Positions 1 to 5,810 of a stretch of DNA of 5,810 nucleotides are shown piece by piece; positions within the stretch are counted from its first letter, which is position 1; each line of letters opens with the position of its first letter. This DNA is from Balneolia bacterium. Its GTDB lineage: Bacteria; Bacteroidota; Rhodothermia; Balneolales; Cyclonatronaceae. Location: positions 1 through 5,810 of the forward strand of contig PXDL01000087.1 in the NCBI GenBank assembly GCA_003566395.1, read 5' to 3'. Below the pieces are notes generated by a model. That model worked only from the letters and a program-made list of their open reading frames with translations, was not told where the DNA came from and did not search any database. The position numbers and the translations under genes are program-made.

Positions 1-189
1 CGCTATAATTTTGCCTTCATATTGCTGCCAGTTCACCTCTTCCAGTGCAAGACGAAAGTCTTTCTCCTTCAGAATCAGCTCCATATACAGGTGGTCTTTC
101 AGGTCGAAAGGCGCGATTTCCTGCTTGCTCCTGAAGGTTTCAAGGTCAAGTGTGATGAGTCCTGAATTGGCAATTTTATTCTCAATCAT
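1..189 (-). CDS. DUF2480-like protein, N-terminal 63 codons (cut by window edge)
   Basis: The minus strand stays open from an ATG at 189-187 to the window edge. The reading frame has an upstream stop (TAG at 207-205), so this ATG is the only good start. The peptide begins MIENKIANSGLITLDLE and continues with FDLKDHLYMELILKEKDF and then a WQQYEGKI stretch. This matches from memory the N-terminus of DUF2480 proteins of Bacteroidota-type bacteria (an N-K-[VI]-A-x-S-G-L-[IV]-T start, then F-D-[LI]-K-D and L-[IK]-E-K-[DE]-F-R, then a W-x-x-[YF] segment). No signal peptide or membrane segment is visible, so it is probably cytoplasmic. Its biochemical function is not known. It starts 53 nt after the A-type carrier on the same strand, so it may be the next gene of the suf operon. 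There is no recognisable Shine-Dalgarno sequence; the leader is T-rich. The family call is fairly sure and any function is a guess. Confidence 0.75.
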   Translation of the reverse strand, partial: MIENKIANSGLITLDLETFRSKQEIAPFDLKDHLYMELILKEKDFRLALEEVNWQQYEGKIIA

Positions 190-242
190 AAAAAAATCTA
201 AAAGCTAAAGACTGTACAGTTTAAACGGTCGGAAAGGATTCA

Positions 243-581
243 TCAAACAGCAAAAGACTCACCGCATGAACAGGTGCGGCTGGCATTCGGGTTGATGAAA
301 TGAAAGCCTTTGCCTTGCAGTCCGTCGGAGTAATCCAGTTCGGTGCCTGCCAGGTATAAAAAACTGCGCATATCAACGACAACCGGTATTCCCTGGCTTT
401 CAAAGATTTGGTCCTTCGAATTTGAATCAGGTTCTTTTTCGTCGAAATCGATTTTGTAGCTCAGCCCCGAACAACCTCCACCCGCAACTCCTATACGAAG
501 TTTACAGCCATCAGGGCGGTTTTCCGCTTCTCTGATTTCCCGGATGCGTTTTGCCGCTCTGTCGCTGATTTTAATTGCCAT
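243..581 (-). CDS. sufA: A-type Fe-S cluster carrier (IscA/SufA/HesB family)
   Basis: A 112-residue protein, the usual length for A-type carriers, which bind a [2Fe-2S] or [4Fe-4S] cluster and hand it to apo-enzymes in the cytoplasm. The three family cysteines are present: Cys37 in GGGCSGLSY, and Cys104 and Cys106 in the C-terminal TCSCGESF. The sequence starts with the typical I-x-[IL]-[ST]-x-x-A-A-x-x-I pattern, and an F-x-N-P-N-A segment precedes the C-terminal cysteines. An extra Cys26 is not part of the usual cluster site. The ATG at 581-579 gives the normal family N-terminus. No Shine-Dalgarno sequence is seen (leader CAACCCAGCTAAAC). It lies 66 nt after nfu, with a hairpin in between that could lower its expression relative to the upstream genes. 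The name sufA rests on its place in a suf cluster. From sequence alone it could equally be called iscA or erpA, since these paralogues are not separable by eye. Confidence 0.93.
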   Translation of the reverse strand: MAIKISDRAAKRIREIREAENRPDGCKLRIGVAGGGCSGLSYKIDFDEKEPDSNSKDQIFESQGIPVVVDMRSFLYLAGTELDYSDGLQGKGFHFINPNASRTCSCGESFAV

Positions 582-595
582 GTTTAGCTGGGTTG

Positions 596-637
596 AAAAA
601 ATGTGAAGAAAGCGTTGAGCTCGTCCGGTCTCAACGC
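596..637 (-). terminator. Hairpin plus T-rich run after nfu (intrinsic terminator or attenuator)
   Basis: On the minus strand GCGTTGAG (637-630) and CTCAACGC (619-612) form a perfect 8-bp stem with five G-C pairs and a 10-nt loop. The stem is followed directly by TTTCTTCACATTTTTT (611-596). It begins 10 nt after the nfu stop codon and ends before the A-type carrier start. The shape is that of a Rho-independent terminator, but the T-run is interrupted and the stem is modest, so partial read-through is likely. On the plus strand the run precedes the stem, so the element acts only for minus-strand transcripts. Confidence 0.55.
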
Positions 638-647
638 CATCTTTGAA

Positions 648-1196
648 TCAAACGGATTTTACTTCAATTTCGGGATGGATTCTGCGAACCATACTTTCAA
701 TCGCATAGAGCGTTCCCGTAGTGGCCGTCGGACAAGTTCCGCACGCGCCCTGATAATGGACCTTGAGAATATTTTCTTCAAGCCCGAGGATTTTGAGTCC
801 GCCGCCGTCGGCCAGCAAATAGGGACGAACCTGATCGTCGAGCATCTGGTTGATTTCAGCCAGTCGCGGGTCGTTTTGGGCTTCTTTACTGGCATGAACT
901 TCTTCGTCGTCTGATTCGAGTGCACCTATAGGCTCTGCCTCACGAATGGGGGGAGCCAGTTTACGAAGCAGCTCATTCCAGTCGGCTTTGCCGTCCTGGG
1001 TAATGGTTACGAATTTATCGACATAGTAAACGTTGATCACGTTGTCGATTTCGAAAAGTCTGGACGCTAACGGATCGTTTGCAGCAAGTTCGGCCGATTC
1101 ATAAGATCGGGTTACGCCTTGCGAGATAGGTTCTTTAAGAACAAATCTGATGGCATCCGGATTCGGAGTACGTTCAATTTCTGCAATCTTGGGCAT
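648..1196 (-). CDS. nfu: Nfu-type Fe-S cluster carrier/scaffold with Nfu N-terminal domain
   Basis: A 182-residue two-domain protein. Residues 1 to about 88 look like the Nfu N-terminal domain, with E-R-T-P-N-P-D-A near the start and a D-N-V-I-N-V-Y-Y-V-D-K-F-V-T segment at 51-64. A linker rich in acidic residues (about 89-112, with ESDDEE) leads to the C-terminal NifU domain (about 113-182), which carries D-G-G-G at 130-133 and the cluster-binding C-G-T-C-P with Cys152 and Cys155. In this family two subunits share one [4Fe-4S] cluster through these CxxC pairs and pass it to client enzymes. The arrangement is that of mitochondrial NFU1 and many bacterial Nfu proteins. It differs from E. coli NfuA, whose N-terminus is a degenerate A-type domain. 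The ATG at 1196-1194 is supported by a strong Shine-Dalgarno sequence. It follows sufU by 26 nt and is followed by a terminator-like hairpin. Cytoplasmic. The family call is secure; the clients are unknown. Confidence 0.93.
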   Translation of the reverse strand: MPKIAEIERTPNPDAIRFVLKEPISQGVTRSYESAELAANDPLASRLFEIDNVINVYYVDKFVTITQDGKADWNELLRKLAPPIREAEPIGALESDDEEVHASKEAQNDPRLAEINQMLDDQVRPYLLADGGGLKILGLEENILKVHYQGACGTCPTATTGTLYAIESMVRRIHPEIEVKSV

Positions 1197-1204
1197 ATAG
1201 ATAA

Positions 1205-1210
1205 CCTCCC
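1205..1210 (-). promoter_or_regulatory. Strong Shine-Dalgarno sequence of nfu
   Basis: The minus strand reads GGGAGGTTATCTATATG, so GGGAGG stands 8 nt before the nfu ATG. It fixes that start and stands out because most other genes here have no visible Shine-Dalgarno sequence. Confidence 0.75.
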
Positions 1211-1222
1211 GGTTTTTCTAAC

Positions 1223-1681
1223 TTATTCTGTAGTAATAATTTCTTCATCTTTAAGGGCGGCATCGAGCGTGTGCCATGCAAGGGTGGCACATTTTACGCG
1301 GGCCGGTAAATCCCGGACTCCGGAAAACGCCCGTAGCCGTCTCAATTTCGGGTCTTCATCGGCCTCTATCTTTCCGGTGGCCATATCATGAAAACCTCTG
1401 AAAATGGTTCTGACTTCATCAATATGTTTGTCTTTAACAATAGTCGTCATGATGGACGCCGAAGCTTTTGAAATCGCGCATCCGTCGCCCACAAAACTAA
1501 CATCCTGCACGGTCTGATTTTCATCGAGCACCAGATAGACATCGAGCTTGTCGCCGCAAAGCGGGTTGTGCCCTTTCGCCGTATGCGAAGGATGTTCGAT
1601 GACCCGAAAGTTTCTCGGATTTTTGTTATGATCAAGAATGACTTCCTGATACAAATTTTTAGTGCGGTTAGTCAGTAACAT
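1223..1681 (-). CDS. sufU: SufU: zinc-dependent sulfurtransferase partner of SufS (IscU/NifU N-terminal fold)
   Basis: A 152-residue protein from the ATG at 1681-1679. A TTG one codon upstream (1684) is a less likely start. It opens with the family pattern L-Y-Q-E-V-I-L-D-H-x-x-x-P-R-N-F. Expected zinc ligands are present: Cys42 and Asp44 in NPLCGD, Cys68 in GDGCAIS, and Cys131 in VKCATLAW. The protein is longer than IscU (about 128 residues): an extra stretch lies between the second and last cysteine, and Lys130 precedes the last cysteine where IscU has a histidine. Both traits mark SufU rather than IscU. In the well-studied Bacillus system SufU takes the persulfide from SufS and passes sulfur to SufBCD. 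Its start lies inside the sufS 3' end (14-nt overlap), which fits coupled translation of the two partners. No Shine-Dalgarno sequence is seen. Its presence suggests that SufE is not the sulfur acceptor here, although a sufE gene elsewhere cannot be excluded. Confidence 0.95.
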   Translation of the reverse strand: MLLTNRTKNLYQEVILDHNKNPRNFRVIEHPSHTAKGHNPLCGDKLDVYLVLDENQTVQDVSFVGDGCAISKASASIMTTIVKDKHIDEVRTIFRGFHDMATGKIEADEDPKLRRLRAFSGVRDLPARVKCATLAWHTLDAALKDEEIITTE

Positions 1682-2939
1682 CAAATAATTCGGTTACTTT
1701 CAGAAGCGCATCGCGCAGCTGATCAATTTCTTCAAAGGTGTTATAAAAGGCCATTGAGGCACGTGTAGTTGACGAAATACCGTAGCGGTCCATCACCGGT
1801 TCTGCACAATGCTGACCTGTACGGACGGCAACTCCTTCTCCGTCCAGAATGGTGCCGATATCGTGAGGATGAACATCTTTCATCACAAAAGATACAATAG
1901 CGGCCTTCTGCGGGGCCGTACCGATAAAGGTCAATCCCGGGACTTCTGCAAGCCGCTCGTTGGCGTAACTGAGCAGCTGTTGCTCGTAGTCGTATAAAAA
2001 AGTACGATCGTGGCCGTTGAGGTAATCGATTGCAGCACCCAGCCCCACGGCCTGAGCAATAGGCGGAGTGCCGGCCTCAAATTTAAAGGGCAGATCATTC
2101 CAGGTGATATTGTCGAAAGAGACGGACAGAATCATGTCTCCCCCACCCAGAAACGGTTCCATTTCATTGAGCAGCGGAAGCTTTCCGTACAGGATCCCAA
2201 TTCCGGTCGGGCCGTGCATTTTGTGGCCGGAAAAGGCATAAAAATCAACGTCCAGTTCTTGCACGTCCACCTTGAGATGGCCCACGGCCTGGGCACCGTC
2301 AATCACAGAAACGATGCCTCGTTCGCGGCACATTCCGGCTATTGTTCGCACAGGATTAACCGTACCCAGCGCATTCGATACATGATTTACGCATACGGCC
2401 TTCACACTCGGATCAAGCATAGCTTCGAAGGCGTCCATATCAAGAGTGCCGTCGTCGAGAATCGGTATTACCTTGATTTGAACCCCGGTTCGTTTTGCCA
2501 GCATGTACCAGGGCACAATATTGGCATGATGCTCCATATTCGAAACAAGAATGGTATCACCCTTGCCAACACGGCTGTTACCCCAGCTATGGGCAATAAG
2601 ATTGAGCGCAGCGGTGGTTCCGCTGGTATAAATTACCTGCCGGGTATCCCGCGCATGTATGAACCGCCGAACTTTTTCGCGCGCTCCTTCATACAGGTCC
2701 GATGCCTCCTGACTAAGCTGATGCACCCCGCGATGCACATTCGAATGGTGAAATTCATGATAGGCCGTAATGGTCTCCATCACCTTCGAGGGCATTTGCG
2801 TTGAGGCGGCATTGTCAAGATACGCAAGGGGTTTTTCCTGCACTTTGCGGGAAAGTATCGGAAATTCCCGGCGGATATCGAGAATCCGCCCGGGAGTTTC
2901 ATAATGCGTTGCCCTTTGTTTTGTTACTGGAGCTGACAT
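1668..2939 (-). CDS. sufS: SufS cysteine desulfurase (group II, PLP-dependent)
   Basis: A 423-residue protein, slightly longer than the usual 405-415 because about 20 residues precede the conserved start of the fold (D-I-R-R-E-F-P-I-L at 21-29). It removes sulfur from L-cysteine, giving alanine and an enzyme persulfide. Visible family features are Y-L-D-N-A-A-S-T-Q (40-48), N-V-H-R-G-V-H (67-73), the T-S-G-T-T phosphate-binding stretch (105-109), M-E-H-H-A-N (135-140), D-G-A-Q (214-217), the PLP lysine Lys240 in SGHKMHGPTG, and the catalytic Cys378 in RTGQHCAEP. The short loop around that cysteine marks group II (SufS) rather than IscS/NifS. His359 in HPHD sits 19 residues before the catalytic cysteine, the spacing of the B. 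subtilis histidine reported to take over a SufU zinc ligand. The only N-terminal ATG is at 2939-2937, 12 nt after the sufD stop, without a clear Shine-Dalgarno sequence. The 3' end overlaps sufU. Confidence 0.97.
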   Translation of the reverse strand: MSAPVTKQRATHYETPGRILDIRREFPILSRKVQEKPLAYLDNAASTQMPSKVMETITAYHEFHHSNVHRGVHQLSQEASDLYEGAREKVRRFIHARDTRQVIYTSGTTAALNLIAHSWGNSRVGKGDTILVSNMEHHANIVPWYMLAKRTGVQIKVIPILDDGTLDMDAFEAMLDPSVKAVCVNHVSNALGTVNPVRTIAGMCRERGIVSVIDGAQAVGHLKVDVQELDVDFYAFSGHKMHGPTGIGILYGKLPLLNEMEPFLGGGDMILSVSFDNITWNDLPFKFEAGTPPIAQAVGLGAAIDYLNGHDRTFLYDYEQQLLSYANERLAEVPGLTFIGTAPQKAAIVSFVMKDVHPHDIGTILDGEGVAVRTGQHCAEPVMDRYGISSTTRASMAFYNTFEEIDQLRDALLKVTELFDVTD

Positions 2940-2951
2940 ACAATGTGTTTA

Positions 2952-4292
2952 TTAAGCGATGTCCTGGGCTTCCACCGAGGCTCCGGTAAATTCGGCTACC
3001 GCGTAGCTTAACTGCTCACGCAGGCTTGGAACCGGAATATTTTCAATTACCTCGAGTGCATATCCGTAGGTTAGCATCTGTACGGCTTCCTTTTTGGATA
3101 TCCCGCGGCTGCGCAGGTAGAAGAGTTCTTCTTCAGACAGCTGGCCGATGGTTGCCCCGTGGCTGCACTTCACATCGTCTGCGAAAATTTCAAGCTGGGG
3201 CTTGGTGAACACATCGGCATTTTCGGAAAGCAGCAAATTGCGGTTTTCCTGAAAAGCATCGATGAGCTGGGAATCTTTGCGTACAAAAATTTTGCCGTTA
3301 AAAACCGACTTGCCGGAACCGTTGGCTATCACTTTATGAAGCTGATGGCTTGTGCAGTTCGGTTTGAGGTGATCGAGTACGCTGTGCGTATCAGAAAGCT
3401 GATCTCCATCCACAAGCACCAAACCGTCGAGGGTGGCGTGCGCATTTTCAGCATCCACTAAAGAAAGCGGTTGGTTACGGAAAAGAGCGGCACCGTTTGA
3501 AACGGTGTAAGAATTATAGTTACTGCCACGCCCAAGCAATGAAGCCACCCTGCTGATATGCACGGCCTGCTTTTGCTCGCGCTGAACTTTCACATGGGTG
3601 ATGTGAGACTCATCCCCGAGTACGGTTTCCGAAACAGCATTATTGAAATAAGGCCGGTCTCCGAGTCCGATAAAGTCTTCCACCACGATAGCTTCGCAAT
3701 GGCGTCCGCCGGCAATAAACACGCGGGAGTTACTAAAAACATTGGCATTTCTGGCATCGGTTACATGTATGATGTGAACCGGTTTTTCAACCTTGACTTC
3801 TTTGGGGATGAATACCACGGCAACATCCTGCAAAACAGCGGTGTTGAATGCCAGAAAAGCATCTTTCTCGTACCTGGCCACTTTATTGAAATGAGTGACC
3901 AAAGCATCGTGTACAGCCGCCGGCGCATTAATTGCAGAACCGATATAGCTGCCTCCCGGCAAGTCTCCAATACTGGAGAGCGCTTCATTATAAACGCCGT
4001 TCACGAAAACAACGGTTGATTCCGAAGCCTCCTTTAACTTAAGAGACGAAATCTGATCCGGCGAAACCGAAGCGTTTCCGTCAGCCGGGATAAAAGATTC
4101 ACGATAAAGCGGCTTCAGGGGAGTCTGACGCCACTCTTCATCACGTGGAGATGGAGCCGGCCAGTTTTGCAGATTTTGGATCGCTTCTTTACGTGCCTGT
4201 TCAATCGCATCAACACCGGTGTCAGCCTCAGACGCTTGTACGAACAGCTCCTTAAGAAAATTGGCGTTTGTTGTCTGATTGGCTGTACCCAT
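2952..4292 (-). CDS. sufD: SufD: Fe-S scaffold complex subunit
   Basis: A 446-residue protein of the SufB/SufD family, which folds its core into a right-handed beta-helix. SufD pairs with SufB, and each binds one SufC; the complex builds clusters and is linked to iron entry. The N-terminal third is variable, with an E-E-W-R-x-T-P-L segment at 52-59 typical of SufD. The beta-helix core runs from about 155 to 370. The C-terminal part has D-D-V-K-C-S-H-G-A-T (372-381) with Cys376 and His378, matching the cysteine and histidine that E. coli SufD uses at the SufB-SufD interface. It ends with F-Y-L-R-S-R-G (391-397), shared with SufB. The ATG at 4292-4290 overlaps the sufC stop as TAATG and has a GGAGAA Shine-Dalgarno sequence. 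The start is therefore well supported and probably translationally coupled to sufC. Cytoplasmic. Confidence 0.96.
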   Translation of the reverse strand: MGTANQTTNANFLKELFVQASEADTGVDAIEQARKEAIQNLQNWPAPSPRDEEWRQTPLKPLYRESFIPADGNASVSPDQISSLKLKEASESTVVFVNGVYNEALSSIGDLPGGSYIGSAINAPAAVHDALVTHFNKVARYEKDAFLAFNTAVLQDVAVVFIPKEVKVEKPVHIIHVTDARNANVFSNSRVFIAGGRHCEAIVVEDFIGLGDRPYFNNAVSETVLGDESHITHVKVQREQKQAVHISRVASLLGRGSNYNSYTVSNGAALFRNQPLSLVDAENAHATLDGLVLVDGDQLSDTHSVLDHLKPNCTSHQLHKVIANGSGKSVFNGKIFVRKDSQLIDAFQENRNLLLSENADVFTKPQLEIFADDVKCSHGATIGQLSEEELFYLRSRGISKKEAVQMLTYGYALEVIENIPVPSLREQLSYAVAEFTGASVEAQDIA

Positions 4293-5062
4293 TATGCTTC
4301 TCCATTTACATGAGTATCTGCAACCAACCAGTCGTAGCCCTGATCTTCAAGCTCAAGAGCAAGCTCACTACCGCCTGAACGGACGATTTTGCCGCTCATC
4401 AGAACATGAACTTTGTCCGGCTTAATGTAATTGAGGATACGCTGATAGTGTGTTACCAGCATAAACGCGTTATCGGCACTTCTAAGGCTGTTGATTCCTT
4501 CTGAAACGATACGAAGGGCATCAATATCGAGGCCGGAATCGGTTTCATCAAGCAGCGCCAAACGCGGTTCCATGGCCGCAAGCTGAAGAATTTCGTTGCG
4601 CTTTTTCTCACCGCCCGAAAAGCCGGCGTTCACGCTGCGATCCAGGAATTTTTCATCCATTTCCACCAGCTTAAGTTTTTCGATTATGAAGTCTTCGAAT
4701 TCAAGCGGATCGAGCTCTTCCCCGCCCCGCTCTCTTCGAACAGCGTTTATCGCCTGACGTATCAGCATGGAATTGCTGACGCCGGGAACTTCAACCGGGT
4801 ACTGGAAAGCCAGAAACAGGCCCATTCGCGCCCGCTCATCGGGATCCAGTTCAAGAATGTCTTCACCATCAAAAAGCACCTGTCCTTCGGTAACTTCATA
4901 GGACGGATGGCCGGCAACAACTTTGGCAAGCGTGCTTTTGCCGCTACCGTTCGGGCCCATGATGGCATGTACTTCACCTTTGTTAATTTCGAGATCGATA
5001 CCTTTTAGGATTTCGGTATCTTCGCCCTCAACTTTTGCGTGTAAATTAATAATTTTAAGCAC
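4292..5062 (-). CDS. sufC: SufC: ABC-type ATPase of the SufBCD complex
   Basis: A 256-residue ATPase from a GTG at 5062-5060. SufC binds SufB and SufD in the cytoplasm. ATP-driven SufC dimerisation reshapes the complex for cluster assembly. It is not a transporter despite its ABC fold. Motifs: Walker A G-P-N-G-S-G-K-S-T at 36-44 (Lys42), Q-loop Gln87 in AFQYP, the SufC-type signature S-G-G-E-K-K-R-N at 149-156, Walker B L-A-L-L-D-E at 168-173 with Glu173, D-loop S-G-L-D at 176-179, and the switch His205 in VTHYQR. The GTG is chosen because SufC proteins start with [ML]-L-x-I-x-x-L just before the first strand, which matches VLKIINL. An upstream in-frame TTG (5134) would add 24 residues unlike SufC and overlap sufB. 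There is no ATG in that stretch. No Shine-Dalgarno sequence is seen; an A6 run lies 10 nt upstream. Function is certain; the start is likely. Confidence 0.96.
   Translation of the reverse strand: MLKIINLHAKVEGEDTEILKGIDLEINKGEVHAIMGPNGSGKSTLAKVVAGHPSYEVTEGQVLFDGEDILELDPDERARMGLFLAFQYPVEVPGVSNSMLIRQAINAVRRERGGEELDPLEFEDFIIEKLKLVEMDEKFLDRSVNAGFSGGEKKRNEILQLAAMEPRLALLDETDSGLDIDALRIVSEGINSLRSADNAFMLVTHYQRILNYIKPDKVHVLMSGKIVRSGGSELALELEDQGYDWLVADTHVNGEA
4298..4303 (-). promoter_or_regulatory. Shine-Dalgarno sequence of sufD, inside the end of sufC
   Basis: The minus strand reads GGAGAAGCATAATG, placing GGAGAA 5 nt before the sufD ATG and within the last codons of sufC. With the TAATG stop-start overlap it points to translational coupling of sufC and sufD. 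Confidence 0.65.
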
Positions 5063-5114
5063 TTCAGTATGATTTTTTAGAATGAATAACGGATGATGTT
5101 TATCTGCACGGGTA

Positions 5115-5810
5115 TCAACCCACGCTTCCTTCAAGCTTAATGCTCAGCAGCTTGGAAGCCTCAACGGCGAACTCCATCGGGAGTTCCTTAAATACTTCCT
5201 TACAGAAACCATTAATAATCAGTGAAATGGCTTCTTCTTCGTCGAGGCCCCGCTGTTGCAGGTAGAAAATTTGATCTTCTCCGATTTTGGAGGTCGTTGC
5301 CTCGTGTTCTACCGAAGCGGTATTATTGGCAGATTCGATGTAGGGGAACGTATGCGCCCCGCATTCACTGCCGATAAGCATGGAATCACAAACCGAATAA
5401 TTGCGCGAACCGTGGGCTTTTTTGCCGATTTTCACCAGTCCGCGGTAGCTGTTCTGTGATTTTCCGGCTGAAATACCTTTGGAGATAATCGTGCTTCGGG
5501 TGTTTTTCCCAAGGTGAATCATCTTGGTTCCGGTATCGGCCTGCTGATAATCGTTGGTGAGCGCAACGGAGTAAAATTCTCCGGTGGAATTGTCTCCTTT
5601 CAAAATAACGCTCGGGTACTTCCAGGTTACGGCAGAACCGGTTTCCACCTGCGTCCATGAAATTTTAGAGCGTGGACCTTTACAAATACCACGTTTGGTA
5701 ACAAAGTTGAAAATGCCACCTACCCCGTTTTCGTCGCCGGGATACCAGTTTTGCACCGTGGAATACTTGATATCGGCATCGTCGAGTGCTACCAGCTCAA
5801 CCACGGCTGC
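5115..5810 (-). CDS. sufB: SufB: Fe-S scaffold subunit, C-terminal 231 residues (cut by window edge)
   Basis: The frame is open from the right edge to a TGA at 5117-5115. SufB is normally about 470-490 residues, so roughly the N-terminal half is missing. A GTG at 5804 is an internal valine codon, not a start. SufB is the main scaffold of SufBC2D, on which the new cluster is assembled. Residue numbers here count from the first codon in the window: N-W-Y-P-G-D-E-N-G at 21-29 and N-F-V-T-K-R-G at 35-41 are strongly conserved SufB segments; Cys150 in ECGAHTFP corresponds by context to the essential E. coli Cys405; and E168-H169-E170 in VEHEATTSK match the E. coli Glu432-His433-Glu434 cluster ligand region. 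The tail has L-Q-Q-R-G-L-D-E-E-E (184-193) and I-N-G-F-C (199-203), also typical. It is the first suf gene seen in the window; its promoter and start lie outside. Confidence 0.97.
   Translation of the reverse strand, partial: AAVVELVALDDADIKYSTVQNWYPGDENGVGGIFNFVTKRGICKGPRSKISWTQVETGSAVTWKYPSVILKGDNSTGEFYSVALTNDYQQADTGTKMIHLGKNTRSTIISKGISAGKSQNSYRGLVKIGKKAHGSRNYSVCDSMLIGSECGAHTFPYIESANNTASVEHEATTSKIGEDQIFYLQQRGLDEEEAISLIINGFCKEVFKELPMEFAVEASKLLSIKLEGSVG

Noticed and set aside
11..208. 65-codon plus-strand open frame at the left edge
   Set aside because: It runs opposite the DUF2480-like coding sequence, and its serine-rich peptide resembles no known family. The minus-strand reading matches conserved family segments.
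211..220. Perfect 10-bp palindrome ACTGTACAGT in the gap before the DUF2480-like gene, overlapping GTTTAAAC at 219-226
   Set aside because: Several 10-bp palindromes are expected by chance in a window of this size. The arms extend only imperfectly, it is not a terminator shape, and it matches no operator I can name.
753..781. Possible minus-strand promoter inside nfu (TTGAAG, 17-nt spacer, CATTAT)
   Set aside because: Each hexamer matches the sigma-70 consensus at only 4 of 6 positions, which is near chance, and the stretch is conserved coding sequence. It would matter only if the nfu hairpin proves to be a full terminator.
2010..2804. 264-codon open frame on the plus strand, antisense to sufS
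   Set aside because: It lies wholly within sufS, whose motifs are intact. The peptide has no recognisable domain and no supporting start site. Long antisense frames are common opposite conserved genes with biased codon use.
3558..4019. 153-codon plus-strand open frame antisense to sufD
   Set aside because: Shadow of a well-supported gene; the peptide shows no family features.
5115..5804. Reading the sufB segment as a complete 229-residue protein starting at 5804
   Set aside because: The codon at 5804 is an internal GTG. The frame continues to the window edge with SufB-like residues, and family length requires about 250 more N-terminal residues outside the window.

Overview
The window is almost entirely one minus-strand iron-sulfur (Fe-S) cluster assembly (SUF) operon. 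Reading 5'->3' on the minus strand (right to left in these coordinates) the order is sufB (C-terminal part only, cut by the right edge), sufC, sufD, sufS, sufU, an Nfu-type carrier, an A-type carrier of the IscA/SufA family, and the first 63 codons of a DUF2480-like gene cut by the left edge. No gene on the plus strand is supported. The long plus-strand open frames are antisense shadows.

Layout and gaps: sufB to sufC 52 nt (with the preferred GTG start of sufC), sufC/sufD overlap by 1 nt (TAATG), sufD to sufS 12 nt, sufS/sufU overlap by 14 nt, sufU to nfu 26 nt, nfu to the A-type carrier 66 nt, A-type carrier to the DUF2480-like gene 53 nt. No gene-free stretch reaches 100 nt. The only clear non-coding structure is a perfect 8-bp hairpin followed by a T-rich run just after nfu. 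It could terminate or attenuate transcription and set the last two genes apart.

How the genes work together: SufS takes sulfur from cysteine as a persulfide. SufU, a zinc-containing IscU-like protein, accepts it and passes it on. SufB-SufC-SufD is the ATP-driven scaffold on which the cluster is built. The Nfu protein and the A-type carrier are expected to deliver finished clusters to client proteins. The DUF2480-like protein has no established role. Its place at the end of the operon makes an accessory role in Fe-S metabolism a reasonable guess, and no more than that.

Organism: probably a member of the Bacteroidota/Rhodothermota/Balneolota group. The reasons are the DUF2480-like gene (a family I know from those phyla), the mostly absent or weak Shine-Dalgarno sequences with A/T-rich leaders, and the use of SufU rather than SufE, which fits the Balneolota/Rhodothermota side better than typical Flavobacteria. 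This is an inference from gene content, not a sequence match. The region looks like ordinary vertically inherited housekeeping DNA: there are no mobile elements, CRISPR arrays, tRNAs or rRNAs, and I did not find a new biological system.
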